Shown here: positions 34,832 through 44,294 of the stretch, one piece after another
Numbering within the stretch: the stretch's first letter is position 1
Layout: each line of letters begins with the position of its first letter
NCBI GenBank assembly: GCA_026003335.1
Contig: BPHB01000002.1
Span: forward strand, 124,001 to 188,000
Length of the DNA: 64,000 nucleotides
Direction of reading: 5' to 3'
Source: Chitinophagales bacterium
GTDB taxonomy: Bacteria; Bacteroidota; Bacteroidia; Chitinophagales; CAIOSU01
Notes under the pieces: generated by a model
What the model saw: the letters and a program-made list of their open reading frames with translations, nothing else
Databases searched by the model: none
What the model was told of the DNA's origin: nothing
Translations under genes and position numbers: made by a program

Positions 34832-36178
34832 TTACAGGTTACGGACTGCTTCCTTAAATTGTCTGCCACGATCTTCATAATTATTAAACAAATCAAAACT
34901 TGCGCATGCCGGTGAAAGCAGCACTACATCTCCCTTATCTGCCAAAAAGTGAGCTACCTTAACTGCCTCTTTTGCACTCATGGTATTTACAATTAAATCT
35001 ACATGCCGACCGAAAGCTTCATGAATCTTCAGATTATTTATCCCAAGGCAAACAATAGCCTTTACCTTTTTTCGCACTACATCCTCTAGAACACTGTAGT
35101 CATTGCCTTTATCCACGCCTCCGGCAATCCATATAACCGGTTTAGTCATAGACTCTAAAGCATACCAGGTTGAATTTACATTGGTTGCCTTTGAATCGTT
35201 GATATATTCCACGCCCCCAATTTTGGTAACAAACTCCAGGCGATGTTCCATGCCTTTAAAGTCTTTCAAACTTTCCCGGATAACCTCATTCCGGATATCA
35301 AACGTTTTAGCGGCCAGGCATGCTGCTAATGAATTGTAGATATTATGGGTTCCTCTGATGGACAAATCACTGATTGACATATTAAATTGATTTTTATGGT
35401 TAACAAATATTTTTCCATTTTCTGTATAGGCCATACTGCCAGGTTTTTTTTTTAAAGTAAACGGCAGCTGGAAGGCTCTGACCTTGTGGTTTTTCAGATG
35501 TATAGTAATGACTTCATCATCCGCACAATAAATGAAGTAGTCTTCGGCAAGCTGATTTTCGGTTATCCTGAATTTTGCACGGACGTAATTTTCAAAACTG
35601 TTCGCATAGCGATCAAGATGATCGGGAGTAATATTGAGCAATACGCTTACCTTGGGTTTGAACTTGGCAATATCGTCCAGCTGAAAACTACTTACTTCCA
35701 ATACATACACCTCATAATCATGCTCAGCTACCTGCCAGGCAAAACTTCTGCCAATATTTCCGGCTAATCCCACATGTAAACCGGATTTTTTGAATATGTG
35801 ATATGTAAGACTGGTGGTAGTGGATTTGCCATTACTGCCGGTTATAGCTACTATGGGGGCGTTGGTGTAACGGTAAGCAAATTCTATTTCCGATATTACC
35901 GGTATGCCGGCATTGCGGATTTTCTTCATTACAGGTGCTTCCGCAGCAATACCCGGACTCTTTATTATTTCATCGGCCTGCAGAATTTCCGAAACCGAGT
36001 GCCCTCCCTCTTCCCAGCGAATAGCATACTGACTGAGTGTGTCTTTATATTTTTGTTGAATACTGCCACTATCGGATACAAAGACGTTGTAACCCTGCTT
36101 GACAGCGAGGATGGCAGCTCCGGTGCCGCTTTCACCGGCACCTAGAACAACAATCTTTTTTTTATCCATCCTTCGCAT
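34832..36178 (-). CDS. murD: UDP-N-acetylmuramoylalanine--D-glutamate ligase MurD
   Basis: Adds D-Glu to UDP-MurNAc-L-Ala. 448 residues. N-terminal Rossmann part IVVLGAGESGTGAAILA (9-25), ATP loop AITGSNGKSTTTSLTYHIF (about 111-129), LEVSSFQLDDI, NITPDHLDRY, YINDSKATNVNSTWYAL, and LLSPACASFDLFNNYEDRG (about 415-433). The first ATG shares one base with the mraY stop (TAATG); a second Met at residue 4 is possible. Confidence 0.97.
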   Translation of the reverse strand: MRRMDKKKIVVLGAGESGTGAAILAVKQGYNVFVSDSGSIQQKYKDTLSQYAIRWEEGGHSVSEILQADEIIKSPGIAAEAPVMKKIRNAGIPVISEIEFAYRYTNAPIVAITGSNGKSTTTSLTYHIFKKSGLHVGLAGNIGRSFAWQVAEHDYEVYVLEVSSFQLDDIAKFKPKVSVLLNITPDHLDRYANSFENYVRAKFRITENQLAEDYFIYCADDEVITIHLKNHKVRAFQLPFTLKKKPGSMAYTENGKIFVNHKNQFNMSISDLSIRGTHNIYNSLAACLAAKTFDIRNEVIRESLKDFKGMEHRLEFVTKIGGVEYINDSKATNVNSTWYALESMTKPVIWIAGGVDKGNDYSVLEDVVRKKVKAIVCLGINNLKIHEAFGRHVDLIVNTMSAKEAVKVAHFLADKGDVVLLSPACASFDLFNNYEDRGRQFKEAVRNL

Positions 36179-37425
36179 TACCGAATTTTTAGTGTCACTA
36201 CCGACAGCACAGCGAGCATGATACCAACTATCCAGAAACGGGTAGCTATTTTAGACTCATGCATACCCAGCTTTTGATAATGATGATGAAGGGGAGCCAT
36301 TTTAAACAGCCGTCTCCCTTCACCATATTTTTTCTTTGTATACCTGAAGTATGACACCTGCAGCATGACTGACAGGTTTTCTATCAGAAATATGCCACAG
36401 AGTATCGGTATCAGCAGTTCCTTCCTTAATATGATTGCCAGGGATGCTATGATACCTCCTATAGCCAAACTGCCAGTATCGCCCATAAAAACCTGAGCCG
36501 GGTAAGAGTTATACCATAAAAAACCCACACATGCCCCGATAAATGCGGCTGAGTAGATAACCAGCTCTCCGCTGTTAGGGATATACATGATGTTGAGATA
36601 GTCGGCAAAAATGATATTACCTGATACATAGGCAAACACGCCCAGTGTGGAGCCTATGATAGCTGAAGTGCCGGTAGCAAGACCATCAATGCCGTCTGTC
36701 AGATTTGCTCCGTTTGAAACGGCAGTTACAATAAAAATGACCACCGGCACAAATACCAGCCATCCATAACGGACAGCATTTTCGCCAAATACGGATAATA
36801 TCCTGGAGTAATCTATTTCATGATCTTTCAAAAAAGGGATTGTGGTCAGCTGCTCTTTGGTGTCCACATAAAACTGATCTCGCACCTTACGAATTTGCTC
36901 CTGATCAAAAGCATTCGCCTGCAAGACAATTTCATCAGAAATTTTTTTACTCACCACCACATCTTTACTGAAATAGAGCGTAAACCCGACAATCATTCCC
37001 AGTGACACTTGTCCGATGATTTTAAACTTGCCGGCCAGCCCCTTTTTGTCTTTTTTAAACACTTTAATATAATCATCAATAAATCCGATAAGGCCCATCC
37101 AAACAGTAGTCAGCAGCATAAGTAAAATGTATATATTGTCAAGCCGGGCAAAAAGAATGGTGGGTATCAATATGGCGCCCAGAATGATCAACCCGCCCAT
37201 GGTCGGGGTTCCTTCTTTTTCCCTTTGCCCGCTCAGTCCAAGATCCCTGATGGTTTCTCCCACCTGCAACTTTTTAAGCCGAGCCACTATGAACTTTCCC
37301 AATATCATGGAGATGATCAGAGAAAGGATAATGGCCATAGCCGAACGGAAAGAGATATAATGAAACAGCCCCGCACCTGGTACGTCATAATATTTTTGAA
37401 TATATTCAAACAGATGGTACAGCAT
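36178..37425 (-). CDS. mraY: Phospho-MurNAc-pentapeptide transferase MraY
   Basis: Makes lipid I by joining the UDP-linked precursor to undecaprenyl phosphate. 415 residues, about ten spans. It is longer than the E. coli enzyme (360) because of a charged insertion after the fifth span (about 165-225, includes [19 protein letters not shown]), as in other Bacteroidota. Signatures: [49 protein letters not shown] (about 309-326), and [17 protein letters not shown]. Shares one base with the murE stop and one with the murD start. Confidence 0.97.
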   Translation of the reverse strand: MLYHLFEYIQKYYDVPGAGLFHYISFRSAMAIILSLIISMILGKFIVARLKKLQVGETIRDLGLSGQREKEGTPTMGGLIILGAILIPTILFARLDNIYILLMLLTTVWMGLIGFIDDYIKVFKKDKKGLAGKFKIIGQVSLGMIVGFTLYFSKDVVVSKKISDEIVLQANAFDQEQIRKVRDQFYVDTKEQLTTIPFLKDHEIDYSRILSVFGENAVRYGWLVFVPVVIFIVTAVSNGANLTDGIDGLATGTSAIIGSTLGVFAYVSGNIIFADYLNIMYIPNSGELVIYSAAFIGACVGFLWYNSYPAQVFMGDTGSLAIGGIIASLAIILRKELLIPILCGIFLIENLSVMLQVSYFRYTKKKYGEGRRLFKMAPLHHHYQKLGMHESKIATRFWIVGIMLAVLSVVTLKIR

Positions 37426-38891
37426 TATTCGTCCAAGGCTTGTAAGGTGGTTTGCAGAATTTCTTTATCGTCAAAAGGGAATTTTTTTCCCTTGATTTCC
37501 TGATACTTTTCATGGCCCTTGCCAGCCAACAGGATGATGTCTCCAGCCTGTGCCATAGCGCAAGCAGCCCGTATGGCTTCCTTGCGATCTACAATAGTTA
37601 TCACCTTCCGTCTACTGCCGGCATCCACACCTTTTAGCATTTGGGAGATGATAGATTCGGGGTCTTCATCTCTTGGATTATCCGAAGTGAGCACTACTCT
37701 ATTGCTAAGTTGGCTGGCGATGTTTGCCATAACCGGACGTTTATCTTTATCGCGGTTGCCTCCGCATCCTACCACTGTGATAAGCTGTTCATTTCCTGAG
37801 CGTATAGAATTAATTGTGGATAAAACATTTTTTAGTGCATCAGGAGTATGTGCATAATCCACAATGCCCACAACTTTTCTTTTTGGTGATATGAAATACT
37901 GAAACCGCCCATCGGCTGCCTGCAACTGACTCATAATTTTTAGTATTTGCATACGCTCGGCCCCAAGCAGCATGGCCGTAGCATAAACAGCCAACAAATT
38001 ATAGGCATTGAATTCCCCAACCAACCGGGTGTACACTTCGTGATCATCCACCTTCAACACCAGCCCACTCAAAGTATTTTCCAGAATCTTTAGCCTGAAG
38101 TCAGCCGGTCTTTTAAGGCTGTACGTATAAACTTTTGCCCGGGTATTCTGCACCATCACCCTTGCATTGCGGTCATCGGCATTTATTAATGCAAATGCCG
38201 ATGATGGGAGATTATCAAAGAGTTTCTTCTTGGCGAGGATGTAATTTTTAAATGTTTTATGATAATCCAGATGATCATGGGAAATATTGGTAAAAACAGC
38301 CCCGGTAAAATGCAAGCCACTGACCCGATGCTGATCAATGGCAATTGAGGAAGCCTCCATAAAGCAGTGCGTGCACTTCGCTCTGACCATCTTTGCAAGA
38401 AGCTCGTTAATCTGAACGGCATCAGGGGTTGTGTGCGTAGCGGGAATTACCTTACCATTAATTTCATTTTGTACGGTTGAAAGCATGCCTGTTTTGTGTC
38501 CCAGCTGTCTGAACAGATGGTATAGCAGGGTTACCGTTGTGGTTTTTCCATTGGTGCCGGTAACAGCAATCAGCTTGAGCCTGGATGACGGATTATCATA
38601 AAAGTTGCTGGACATAATTCCTAGTGCTTCGCCACTGTTTTTCACTTTCACATAGGTAACTTTATCAGCCAATAAGGAAGGCATCTGCTCAACGATAATG
38701 GCTATAGCCCCCTTCTGCACAGCCTGCTCAATAAAATGATGACCATCTGCCTGAGTGCCTTTCACAGCAACAAACACACTGCCTTTTTTTACCTGGCGGG
38801 AATCAAAGGTGAGGTGGCCAACGAGGATATCGGTTGGTCCCGCAATCTCTTCCAGGCGAACTTTATATAATATGTCTTTGAGTAGTTTCAT
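37425..38891 (-). CDS. murE: UDP-MurNAc-tripeptide synthetase MurE (meso-diaminopimelate adding)
   Basis: 488 residues. [17 protein letters not shown] (about 30-46), ATP loop [18 protein letters not shown] (about 110-127), [12 protein letters not shown], and [15 protein letters not shown]. The specificity motif [10 protein letters not shown] (about 408-417) has the DNPR sequence that in this family selects meso-diaminopimelate, so the cell wall is of the m-DAP type. ATG overlaps the ftsI TGA by four bases. Confidence 0.97.
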   Translation of the reverse strand: MKLLKDILYKVRLEEIAGPTDILVGHLTFDSRQVKKGSVFVAVKGTQADGHHFIEQAVQKGAIAIIVEQMPSLLADKVTYVKVKNSGEALGIMSSNFYDNPSSRLKLIAVTGTNGKTTTVTLLYHLFRQLGHKTGMLSTVQNEINGKVIPATHTTPDAVQINELLAKMVRAKCTHCFMEASSIAIDQHRVSGLHFTGAVFTNISHDHLDYHKTFKNYILAKKKLFDNLPSSAFALINADDRNARVMVQNTRAKVYTYSLKRPADFRLKILENTLSGLVLKVDDHEVYTRLVGEFNAYNLLAVYATAMLLGAERMQILKIMSQLQAADGRFQYFISPKRKVVGIVDYAHTPDALKNVLSTINSIRSGNEQLITVVGCGGNRDKDKRPVMANIASQLSNRVVLTSDNPRDEDPESIISQMLKGVDAGSRRKVITIVDRKEAIRAACAMAQAGDIILLAGKGHEKYQEIKGKKFPFDDKEILQTTLQALDE

Positions 38892-40984
38892 CCTAATTCC
38901 AGCATGATCTGCATTCCGGGATTGACCCTCGTGCCGTGGCGGATAGATTGTGATTTCACCTTGCCTACACCGGTGAAGTGCACTTTCATGCCCAGATTTT
39001 CCAATAAGTAAAGAGCATCCCTCAGGCCCATACCCCGCACATCAGGCACATAGCCCTCCTTAAGTTCATAAGGCCTCAAGTCTAACGAGTTATCTTTCTG
39101 TCGTACATAAACCCATTCATCATCGTGGCGGTAATTACAGGAAACACCAATAGCTTCGTACAGATTGCTGATATCAGCCCTGTATCCGGACTTGGCATGT
39201 GGAAGTTCATCAGCAATAAAGTAATTCCGCTGGTTCACCGGCTCATGCATCTCCAGGCATGTAGAAAACACCTTATCCGCAATTTCCCGGAATACAGGTC
39301 CCGCGACATGTCCACCGTAATACATGCCGTTTTTCGGCTCATTAATGACTACGATACAGGAGTAAATTGGATTTTGAGCGGGAAAGTATCCTACAAAAGA
39401 GGCTTGGTAAATCTCTGCATATCCCCGGTTTTTATCGGCAATTTTTGCTGTGCCGGTTTTTCCGGCAAAGGTGTAGTACCTGGATTGCAGGTGACTGGCT
39501 GTTCCATTGCTGACTACTCCCTCCAGCAATAGCTTCACTTTCCGGAGTGTTCGGTCAGAGCAGATTTTATCTTCAATCACCTCGGGTTCAAACTCTTTAA
39601 TGACTTTACCGCGCTGTGTAACTGCTGAAACCAGATAGGGTTTCATCATACGTCCATCATTGGCTATGGCATTATAAAGAGTGAGTATGCGCAGAGGAGT
39701 AATCATCATCTCATACCCTACAGACATCCAGGGCAAACTAACCCCGCTCCAGTCTTTATTAGTCGGATCTTTTATGAAAGAGTTGGGTTCACCTTCAATT
39801 TCTATTCCTACTTTTTCATGCAGATGAAGTTTGCGCAGATACTCAATGTATTTCTGAGGATGTTTGCCGTAGTATTTGTAAACAAGTTTGGATATACCCA
39901 CGTTGGATGATATTTCAAAGGCCCGTTTGACAGAAACATAGCGATAGTCGTGCTGTTCAGAATCATACATTTTTTTATCATGAAAACCGGTTACCCCTCT
40001 TTCCAGGTCCACAGAATCATCCAGGTCAATAAAACCGTCTTCCAGAAGAGCGATGAGGGCAGCCAGCTTTATTGTAGAACCCGGTTCGGTAGCTTCACCG
40101 ATGGCGTAATTATAATTCTCCCAGTATGAGCCATCCTGAATTTTGCCCAGATTGGCAATTGCCCTGATTTTTCCTGTGGCCACCTCCATAACTACAACCG
40201 AACCATGATCCGCATTATGTTTCTGAAGAGCTTTATACAGTGCATTTTCGGCCACATCCTGGAGGTTAATGTCAATTGTTGTGACAATATCTTTTCCGTT
40301 TTCAGGCATAATCTCATTTTCATCATTAACCGGTATCCATGTTCCACCGGCTATGCGTTGCATAAGGCGCTTCCCGCTCACACCGGCCAGATACTCATTA
40401 AATCTGCCCTCCAGCCCTACAGGCTTTATTCCTTCCCTCACATAGCCGATCGTACGATGTGCCAGAATTTGATAGGGTCTTGTACGCTTACTTTCCTGAA
40501 TGACAATCAAGCCACCTTTATAACGTCCCATGCGGAATAAAGGCCATTGTTTGATTTGCTGCAGTTCCGGATAGGTTATGTTTTTTTCAATGAGCAGATA
40601 GCGGTTGCCCATCTTGCGAGCATTTACCAGCATTTGCTTGTAATAGGTTGCCGGTTTGTCTTTTTTAAATTGAGCAATATGCCAGGCCAGAGAATCCACA
40701 TTGCTGTAAAATATATTATCAGTAAGCGCCTCTGCATTTAGGTCAGCACGTATTTCGAAAAAAGGCAATGAGGTTGCCAGCAACTGTCCGTCTTCAGTCA
40801 ATACATTGCCACGTTCGGCTTCAATGGGCAGATAGTCGGTGGTCAGGCTATCCGCAAGACTGATGAGGTATTTCCCTTCCACTTGTTGAATGTGTATGAC
40901 CTTAAAAAGAATAGCCGCTCCCATCAGGCAGAGGAAGAAAAAGGTGATGTAAATGCGCGCCAGTATGCTGCGTTTAATGCTCAT
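38888..40984 (-). CDS. ftsI: Septal transpeptidase FtsI (PBP3-type, with C-terminal PASTA domain)
   Basis: 698 residues. One N-terminal span (about 8-28, ARIYITFFFLCLMGAAILF), a dimerisation domain, then the transpeptidase domain. Catalytic EPGSTIKLAAL (SxxK, about 306), SSNVGISKL (SxN, about 362), and TFAGKTGTAKI (KTG, about 502). A PASTA domain occupies the last 65 residues (YVPDVRGMGLRDALYLLENL). The PASTA tail makes it resemble SpoVD/PBP2x more than E. coli FtsI, as is normal in Bacteroidota. It crosslinks septal peptidoglycan with FtsW. Overlaps the ftsL-like gene by 11 bases. Confidence 0.96.
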   Translation of the reverse strand: MSIKRSILARIYITFFFLCLMGAAILFKVIHIQQVEGKYLISLADSLTTDYLPIEAERGNVLTEDGQLLATSLPFFEIRADLNAEALTDNIFYSNVDSLAWHIAQFKKDKPATYYKQMLVNARKMGNRYLLIEKNITYPELQQIKQWPLFRMGRYKGGLIVIQESKRTRPYQILAHRTIGYVREGIKPVGLEGRFNEYLAGVSGKRLMQRIAGGTWIPVNDENEIMPENGKDIVTTIDINLQDVAENALYKALQKHNADHGSVVVMEVATGKIRAIANLGKIQDGSYWENYNYAIGEATEPGSTIKLAALIALLEDGFIDLDDSVDLERGVTGFHDKKMYDSEQHDYRYVSVKRAFEISSNVGISKLVYKYYGKHPQKYIEYLRKLHLHEKVGIEIEGEPNSFIKDPTNKDWSGVSLPWMSVGYEMMITPLRILTLYNAIANDGRMMKPYLVSAVTQRGKVIKEFEPEVIEDKICSDRTLRKVKLLLEGVVSNGTASHLQSRYYTFAGKTGTAKIADKNRGYAEIYQASFVGYFPAQNPIYSCIVVINEPKNGMYYGGHVAGPVFREIADKVFSTCLEMHEPVNQRNYFIADELPHAKSGYRADISNLYEAIGVSCNYRHDDEWVYVRQKDNSLDLRPYELKEGYVPDVRGMGLRDALYLLENLGMKVHFTGVGKVKSQSIRHGTRVNPGMQIMLELG

Positions 40985-41318
40985 CGTCTACGACAATTTT
41001 TTTTGGCGGATTTACCAGCTCCTTTAGTCCCAGAGGTTCCACAGCCCGGGCTACCTCTGTCTGCTTGCTTTTAAACATCAGTTCAGCTTTAGCCGAAATG
41101 TAGTTCCATCGTATCTCCTTCACCTCGGCTTTCATGCGGTCAATATTACGAATGGTGTTTTCCACAGAATGAGTATTGCTGATGTAGAGCATGGCAAGGA
41201 AAACCAGAAACAGGAAATAAGGCAGATTGGAAGCAATATTTTCCAATGAAAGCATGGCATTAAAATCCAGCCTTAAAAATTTTTTGCGCAGGACGTTAAG
41301 TTTTTCCCGAATGTGCAT
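40974..41318 (-). CDS. ftsL: FtsL-like cell division protein
   Basis: 114 residues: a basic cytoplasmic start (REKLNVLRKKFLRLDF), one span (about 34-50, PYFLFLVFLAMLYISNT), then a short periplasmic coiled coil (NTIRNIDRMKAEVKEIRWNY). Sequence similarity to FtsL is generally undetectable; size, topology and position between rsmH and ftsI identify it. Overlaps ftsI by 11 bases; 12 bases after rsmH. Confidence 0.88.
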   Translation of the reverse strand: MHIREKLNVLRKKFLRLDFNAMLSLENIASNLPYFLFLVFLAMLYISNTHSVENTIRNIDRMKAEVKEIRWNYISAKAELMFKSKQTEVARAVEPLGLKELVNPPKKIVVDDEH

Positions 41319-41330
41319 AACCTGTCTTTC

Positions 41331-42284
41331 TTAGCCTTCTAATTTTTCTATACCTGCCGGTATTTGCGCAGAGGTGTCCTGAACTGCCGCAATCTTTTCA
41401 GCCACTCTCAGTTTTGCACTTCGGGCGCGTTTGTTGGCTGCTATTTCCTGCCGTGAAGGTGTAATAGGTTTTCTTGTGAGCATGCGCAAAGGCACCTGTG
41501 TGTTGCCGTATGCGTCTTTATATACTTCTCCCTGTATATTGCCGGTTTTCATAAAGTTTTTCACCATGCGATCTTCCAGAGAGTGGTAGGTGATTATGGC
41601 CAGTCTGCCTTTTTCTCTGAGCACTTCAACGGATTGGTGCAGCAGCTCATGCAGGGCACCCAGTTCATCGTTCACCGCGATGCGCAATGCCTGAAAGAGT
41701 TTTGATAGGTATTTGCTTTCTTTTCCTCTGATAGCCGGGCGAATGATTTCTCTCAGCTGACCGCTGGTTTCAATTCTGCAACCAGCGCGTGCAGCCACAA
41801 TGAGGCGGGCAAGCGTACGCGCGTTTTTAATCTCTCCATATTGCGAAAACAATGTGACTAATTCCTTCTCATGATAGGTATTAAGCAAGTCAGCTGCAGT
41901 GTATTTGAGCGAACGATCCATACGCATATCTAAGGGAGCATCGGTACGATAGGTAAATCCGCGTTCAGGCGTATCCAGGTGGTGGGAAGAAACGCCCAGA
42001 TCGGCCAGAATACCGTCAACAGGCAGCAGATTATACAGCCGCAGATAGCGCTTAAGATGCCTGAAGTTCTGATTTATGAATATCATGTTTGTGTCCTTTT
42101 GCTTTACCTCTGCCGCAACATCCGGGTCTGCGTCAAAGGCTACCAGTTTTCCTGTTTTTATTCTTTTCAATATCTCCCGGCTATGACCTCCGCCTCCATA
42201 AGTTGCATCGACATAAATGCCGTCTTCTTTAATGTTGAGCATCTCCACACTTTCTGAAAGCAGCACGGGGTCATGACGGATCAT
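41331..42284 (-). CDS. rsmH: 16S rRNA m4C1402 methyltransferase RsmH (MraW)
   Basis: 317 residues. SAM-binding VDATYGGGGHSREIL (about 26-40; Gly-rich loop), DGILADLGVSSHHLD (about 89-103), RGFTYRTDAPLDMRMD, and AIITYHSLEDRMVKNFM (about 232-248) are diagnostic. It methylates N4 of C1402 in 16S rRNA. ATG start, overlapping mraZ by 14 bases. Confidence 0.97.
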   Translation of the reverse strand: MIRHDPVLLSESVEMLNIKEDGIYVDATYGGGGHSREILKRIKTGKLVAFDADPDVAAEVKQKDTNMIFINQNFRHLKRYLRLYNLLPVDGILADLGVSSHHLDTPERGFTYRTDAPLDMRMDRSLKYTAADLLNTYHEKELVTLFSQYGEIKNARTLARLIVAARAGCRIETSGQLREIIRPAIRGKESKYLSKLFQALRIAVNDELGALHELLHQSVEVLREKGRLAIITYHSLEDRMVKNFMKTGNIQGEVYKDAYGNTQVPLRMLTRKPITPSRQEIAANKRARSAKLRVAEKIAAVQDTSAQIPAGIEKLEG

Positions 42285-42738
42285 CGTTTAAATTTTTATC
42301 CCCCATAACTCGTTCGGCCAGGTCTTCAAATTGCTCGGAGTCCATAGACATTAGCTTTTCATAGTTCTGCGGATTCCATATCTCAATTACGTTTATGCGT
42401 GCCGCGAGGAGGAGTTCATTCTGAATGTTGCCATATTCCAACAGATGTTTAGGCAACAGAATGCGGTCTGCACTGTCCAACACCAGTTCGGTTGCACCTC
42501 GGTAGAAATAGCGGACGAACTCGCGGTTCTGTTTGTTGAAGGTGTTCAGTTGGTTGACCCGAGCTGTGATTTTTTCCCATTCATCATAAGGGTATAACAC
42601 CAGGCACTTCTCAAAGCCGCGGTTAACTACGAACCGACCATTGATAGCAGGATCAAGCTGCTTCTTCAGCGCAGCAGGAAGTTTAACCCTCCCTTTGTTG
42701 TCTATACTACATGGATATTCTCCCAGAAATCCTGCCAT
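42271..42738 (-). CDS. mraZ: Transcriptional regulator MraZ
   Basis: 155 residues, two AbrB-like swapped-hairpin repeats. The first is GEYPCSIDNKGRVKLPAALK (about 5-24). The second has ATELVLDSADRILLPKHLLE (about 81-100), with the conserved D-x-x-x-R-[IV] signature in each. It binds direct repeats upstream of its own gene and represses the dcw operon in bacteria where it was studied. First gene of the cluster; ATG start, 35 bases after the nearest operator repeat. Confidence 0.95.
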   Translation of the reverse strand: MAGFLGEYPCSIDNKGRVKLPAALKKQLDPAINGRFVVNRGFEKCLVLYPYDEWEKITARVNQLNTFNKQNREFVRYFYRGATELVLDSADRILLPKHLLEYGNIQNELLLAARINVIEIWNPQNYEKLMSMDSEQFEDLAERVMGDKNLNDDPS

Positions 42739-42756
42739 ATTAGGTGAAAAGTGTGG

Positions 42757-42765
42757 GCTAATTTA
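42757..42765 (-). promoter_or_regulatory. Candidate -7 box of the dcw (mraZ) promoter
   Basis: On the minus strand TAAATTAGC matches the TANNTTnGC pattern seen before several genes in this window. It lies 18 bases before the mraZ ATG, with the three operator repeats directly upstream, where a bound repressor would cover the -33 region. Confidence 0.5.
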
Positions 42766-42772
42766 AAAATAC

Positions 42773-42799
42773 TTACCACAATTTACCACTTTTTACCAC
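42773..42799 (-). promoter_or_regulatory. MraZ operator: three GTGGTAA direct repeats
   Basis: Plus-strand TTACCAC occurs at 42773-42779, 42783-42789 and 42793-42799, exactly 10 bases apart. Read in the direction of mraZ this is GTGGTAA three times, separated by three A/T-rich bases. MraZ boxes in other bacteria are three or four short G-rich direct repeats with one-helical-turn spacing in front of mraZ (E. coli TGGGN repeats; GTGG-containing repeats in Mollicutes). Location and period fit autoregulation of the whole cluster. Confidence 0.78.
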
Positions 42800-42986
42800 A
42801 AATTGTTTCTGATTTTTTTTTGCACAGTTTTTCTACACCTTTTTTGAGGTTTACAGGTCAGCAGTGCCGGGGGACCTTTGTGGCGATGGTGTTTAAAGGC
42901 CTGAAAGTTATGCCTGCCTAAAAGAAAGATTGCATGAGCAGCCCATTGCACTGGTTTATAAAAATGAGGAGGGAAAAAACTTCCGC

Positions 42987-44294
42987 TCAGGCCACAGAAT
43001 GGAAGGGGAAAGCCACAAGACGGGTCAGTGCCTGAGCTTTCAACAGGCACTCATGGTATTCCTGCTCCGGATCGGAATCAGCAGTGATGGCGCTTCCGGT
43101 ATGGTAAGAAAGATACCTGTTGGCACTATTATAGAGTAAGGTGCGGATAACTACATTGAAGTCAAAGTCACCTTCAGGAGTTATGTAGCCGAGTGACCCG
43201 GAATAGAGGCCTCGCCTGGTCCATTCATAGCGTTCAATCAATTCCATGGCTTTTACCTTGGGCGCACCGGTCATGGAGCCCATAGGAAAAGCATTACGAA
43301 TAGCTTCGGTAAAGTGCACCTTCGGATTCAGCTTCCCGCTAATAGTGGAGACCATCTGATGTAGACCAGGAAATGTTTTGATGCCGCAGAGCTCTTCCAC
43401 CTGTACGGAACCAGGCTGACAGCTTTTTGACAGGTCATTGCGTACCAAATCTACAATCATAACATTTTCCGAACGCTCTTTGGCGCTGGTTTTCAGCGAA
43501 ACGGCTCTTTGCACATCTTCGTCTTCACAGAACCCGCGCGGAGCAGTACCTTTCATGGGCATGGACACCAGCCGATCAGCCGTTTTTTTCAGAAATCTCT
43601 CAGGACTTGCACTGATTACGTATTTGTCTCCGCATTTCACATAGGCAGAAAAGGGCGCCCTGCATTCTGCATTTAGCAATCTGAAAATGGTAATCGGGTT
43701 AATGTTTACGTCTTCAGCATAAAACTCCTGACAGAAATTGATTTCATAAATGTCTCCGCGCCTGATGTGGGAAAGAATGGCTTCGGCAATTTGGAGATAA
43801 TGTTCTCGTGTTATGCGCGGAATAAGTTGTGGCATAAATCCGATGGGGTGTATTTCCGGGACTGGCATGGCAATAAATTCAGCAAACTGCCTTGCTGACT
43901 CTGCATCCGGTGCGTGTATGATAAGCTGCTGTTCCTTTAATTCAATGATCCACTCAGGTTGAAAGAAGAACAGGTCAGGGAAACCCAATACATCTGTGTG
44001 GGAAGAGGACAAGTGTTCAATTTCATTTTTCAGGTCGTAAGCCAGGAAGCCTATAAGCCAGTCGTTGTGTTCCGCATAAAATGATTGCAGCCTGGCAAAT
44101 GCATTGCCCGCCTGCAGGCACAGGCTGTTGCGGCTGCCACAGGCTATCAGGGCTTCGTATGTGTGATAAGCATAATCAGAATAGTGATTATTATCAAAAT
44201 AGGCTGCCGTATGGAAGTGGGTATCTGCCCAGTTTAAAATTTGAGCTTTCAGCTGGCCCGTAACCGGAACAGAAAGGTGAATGATATGCCTCAT
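42987..44294 (-). CDS. pabB: Aminodeoxychorismate synthase component I PabB
   Basis: Converts chorismate and ammonia to 4-amino-4-deoxychorismate for folate synthesis. 435 residues. Chorismate-binding domain motifs: GDIYEINFCQEF, PMKGTAPRG (about 257-265; the PabB PIKGT lysine), MIVDLVRNDLSKSC, FPMGSMTGAPKVKAMELIE (about 349-367), and GLYSGSLGYITPEGDFDFN. The PMKGT and VRNDLS motifs favour PabB over TrpE. No glutaminase (PabA) or lyase (PabC) gene is adjacent. ATG overlaps the purA TGA by four bases. Confidence 0.92.
   Translation of the reverse strand: MRHIIHLSVPVTGQLKAQILNWADTHFHTAAYFDNNHYSDYAYHTYEALIACGSRNSLCLQAGNAFARLQSFYAEHNDWLIGFLAYDLKNEIEHLSSSHTDVLGFPDLFFFQPEWIIELKEQQLIIHAPDAESARQFAEFIAMPVPEIHPIGFMPQLIPRITREHYLQIAEAILSHIRRGDIYEINFCQEFYAEDVNINPITIFRLLNAECRAPFSAYVKCGDKYVISASPERFLKKTADRLVSMPMKGTAPRGFCEDEDVQRAVSLKTSAKERSENVMIVDLVRNDLSKSCQPGSVQVEELCGIKTFPGLHQMVSTISGKLNPKVHFTEAIRNAFPMGSMTGAPKVKAMELIERYEWTRRGLYSGSLGYITPEGDFDFNVVIRTLLYNSANRYLSYHTGSAITADSDPEQEYHECLLKAQALTRLVAFPFHSVA

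Larger units (their letters stand above)
42739..42986. other. Intergenic region upstream of mraZ
   Basis: 248 bases between the end of pabB and the start of mraZ. The mraZ-proximal 65 bases hold the -7 box and operator repeats listed separately. The remainder, 42801-42986, shows no gene or clear structure apart from a T-rich run (42813-42822). Confidence 0.6.

Noticed and set aside
42987-44294. Anthranilate synthase TrpE as identity of the chorismate-binding enzyme
   Set aside because: PMKGT and VRNDLS motifs fit PabB, and no trp genes are adjacent.
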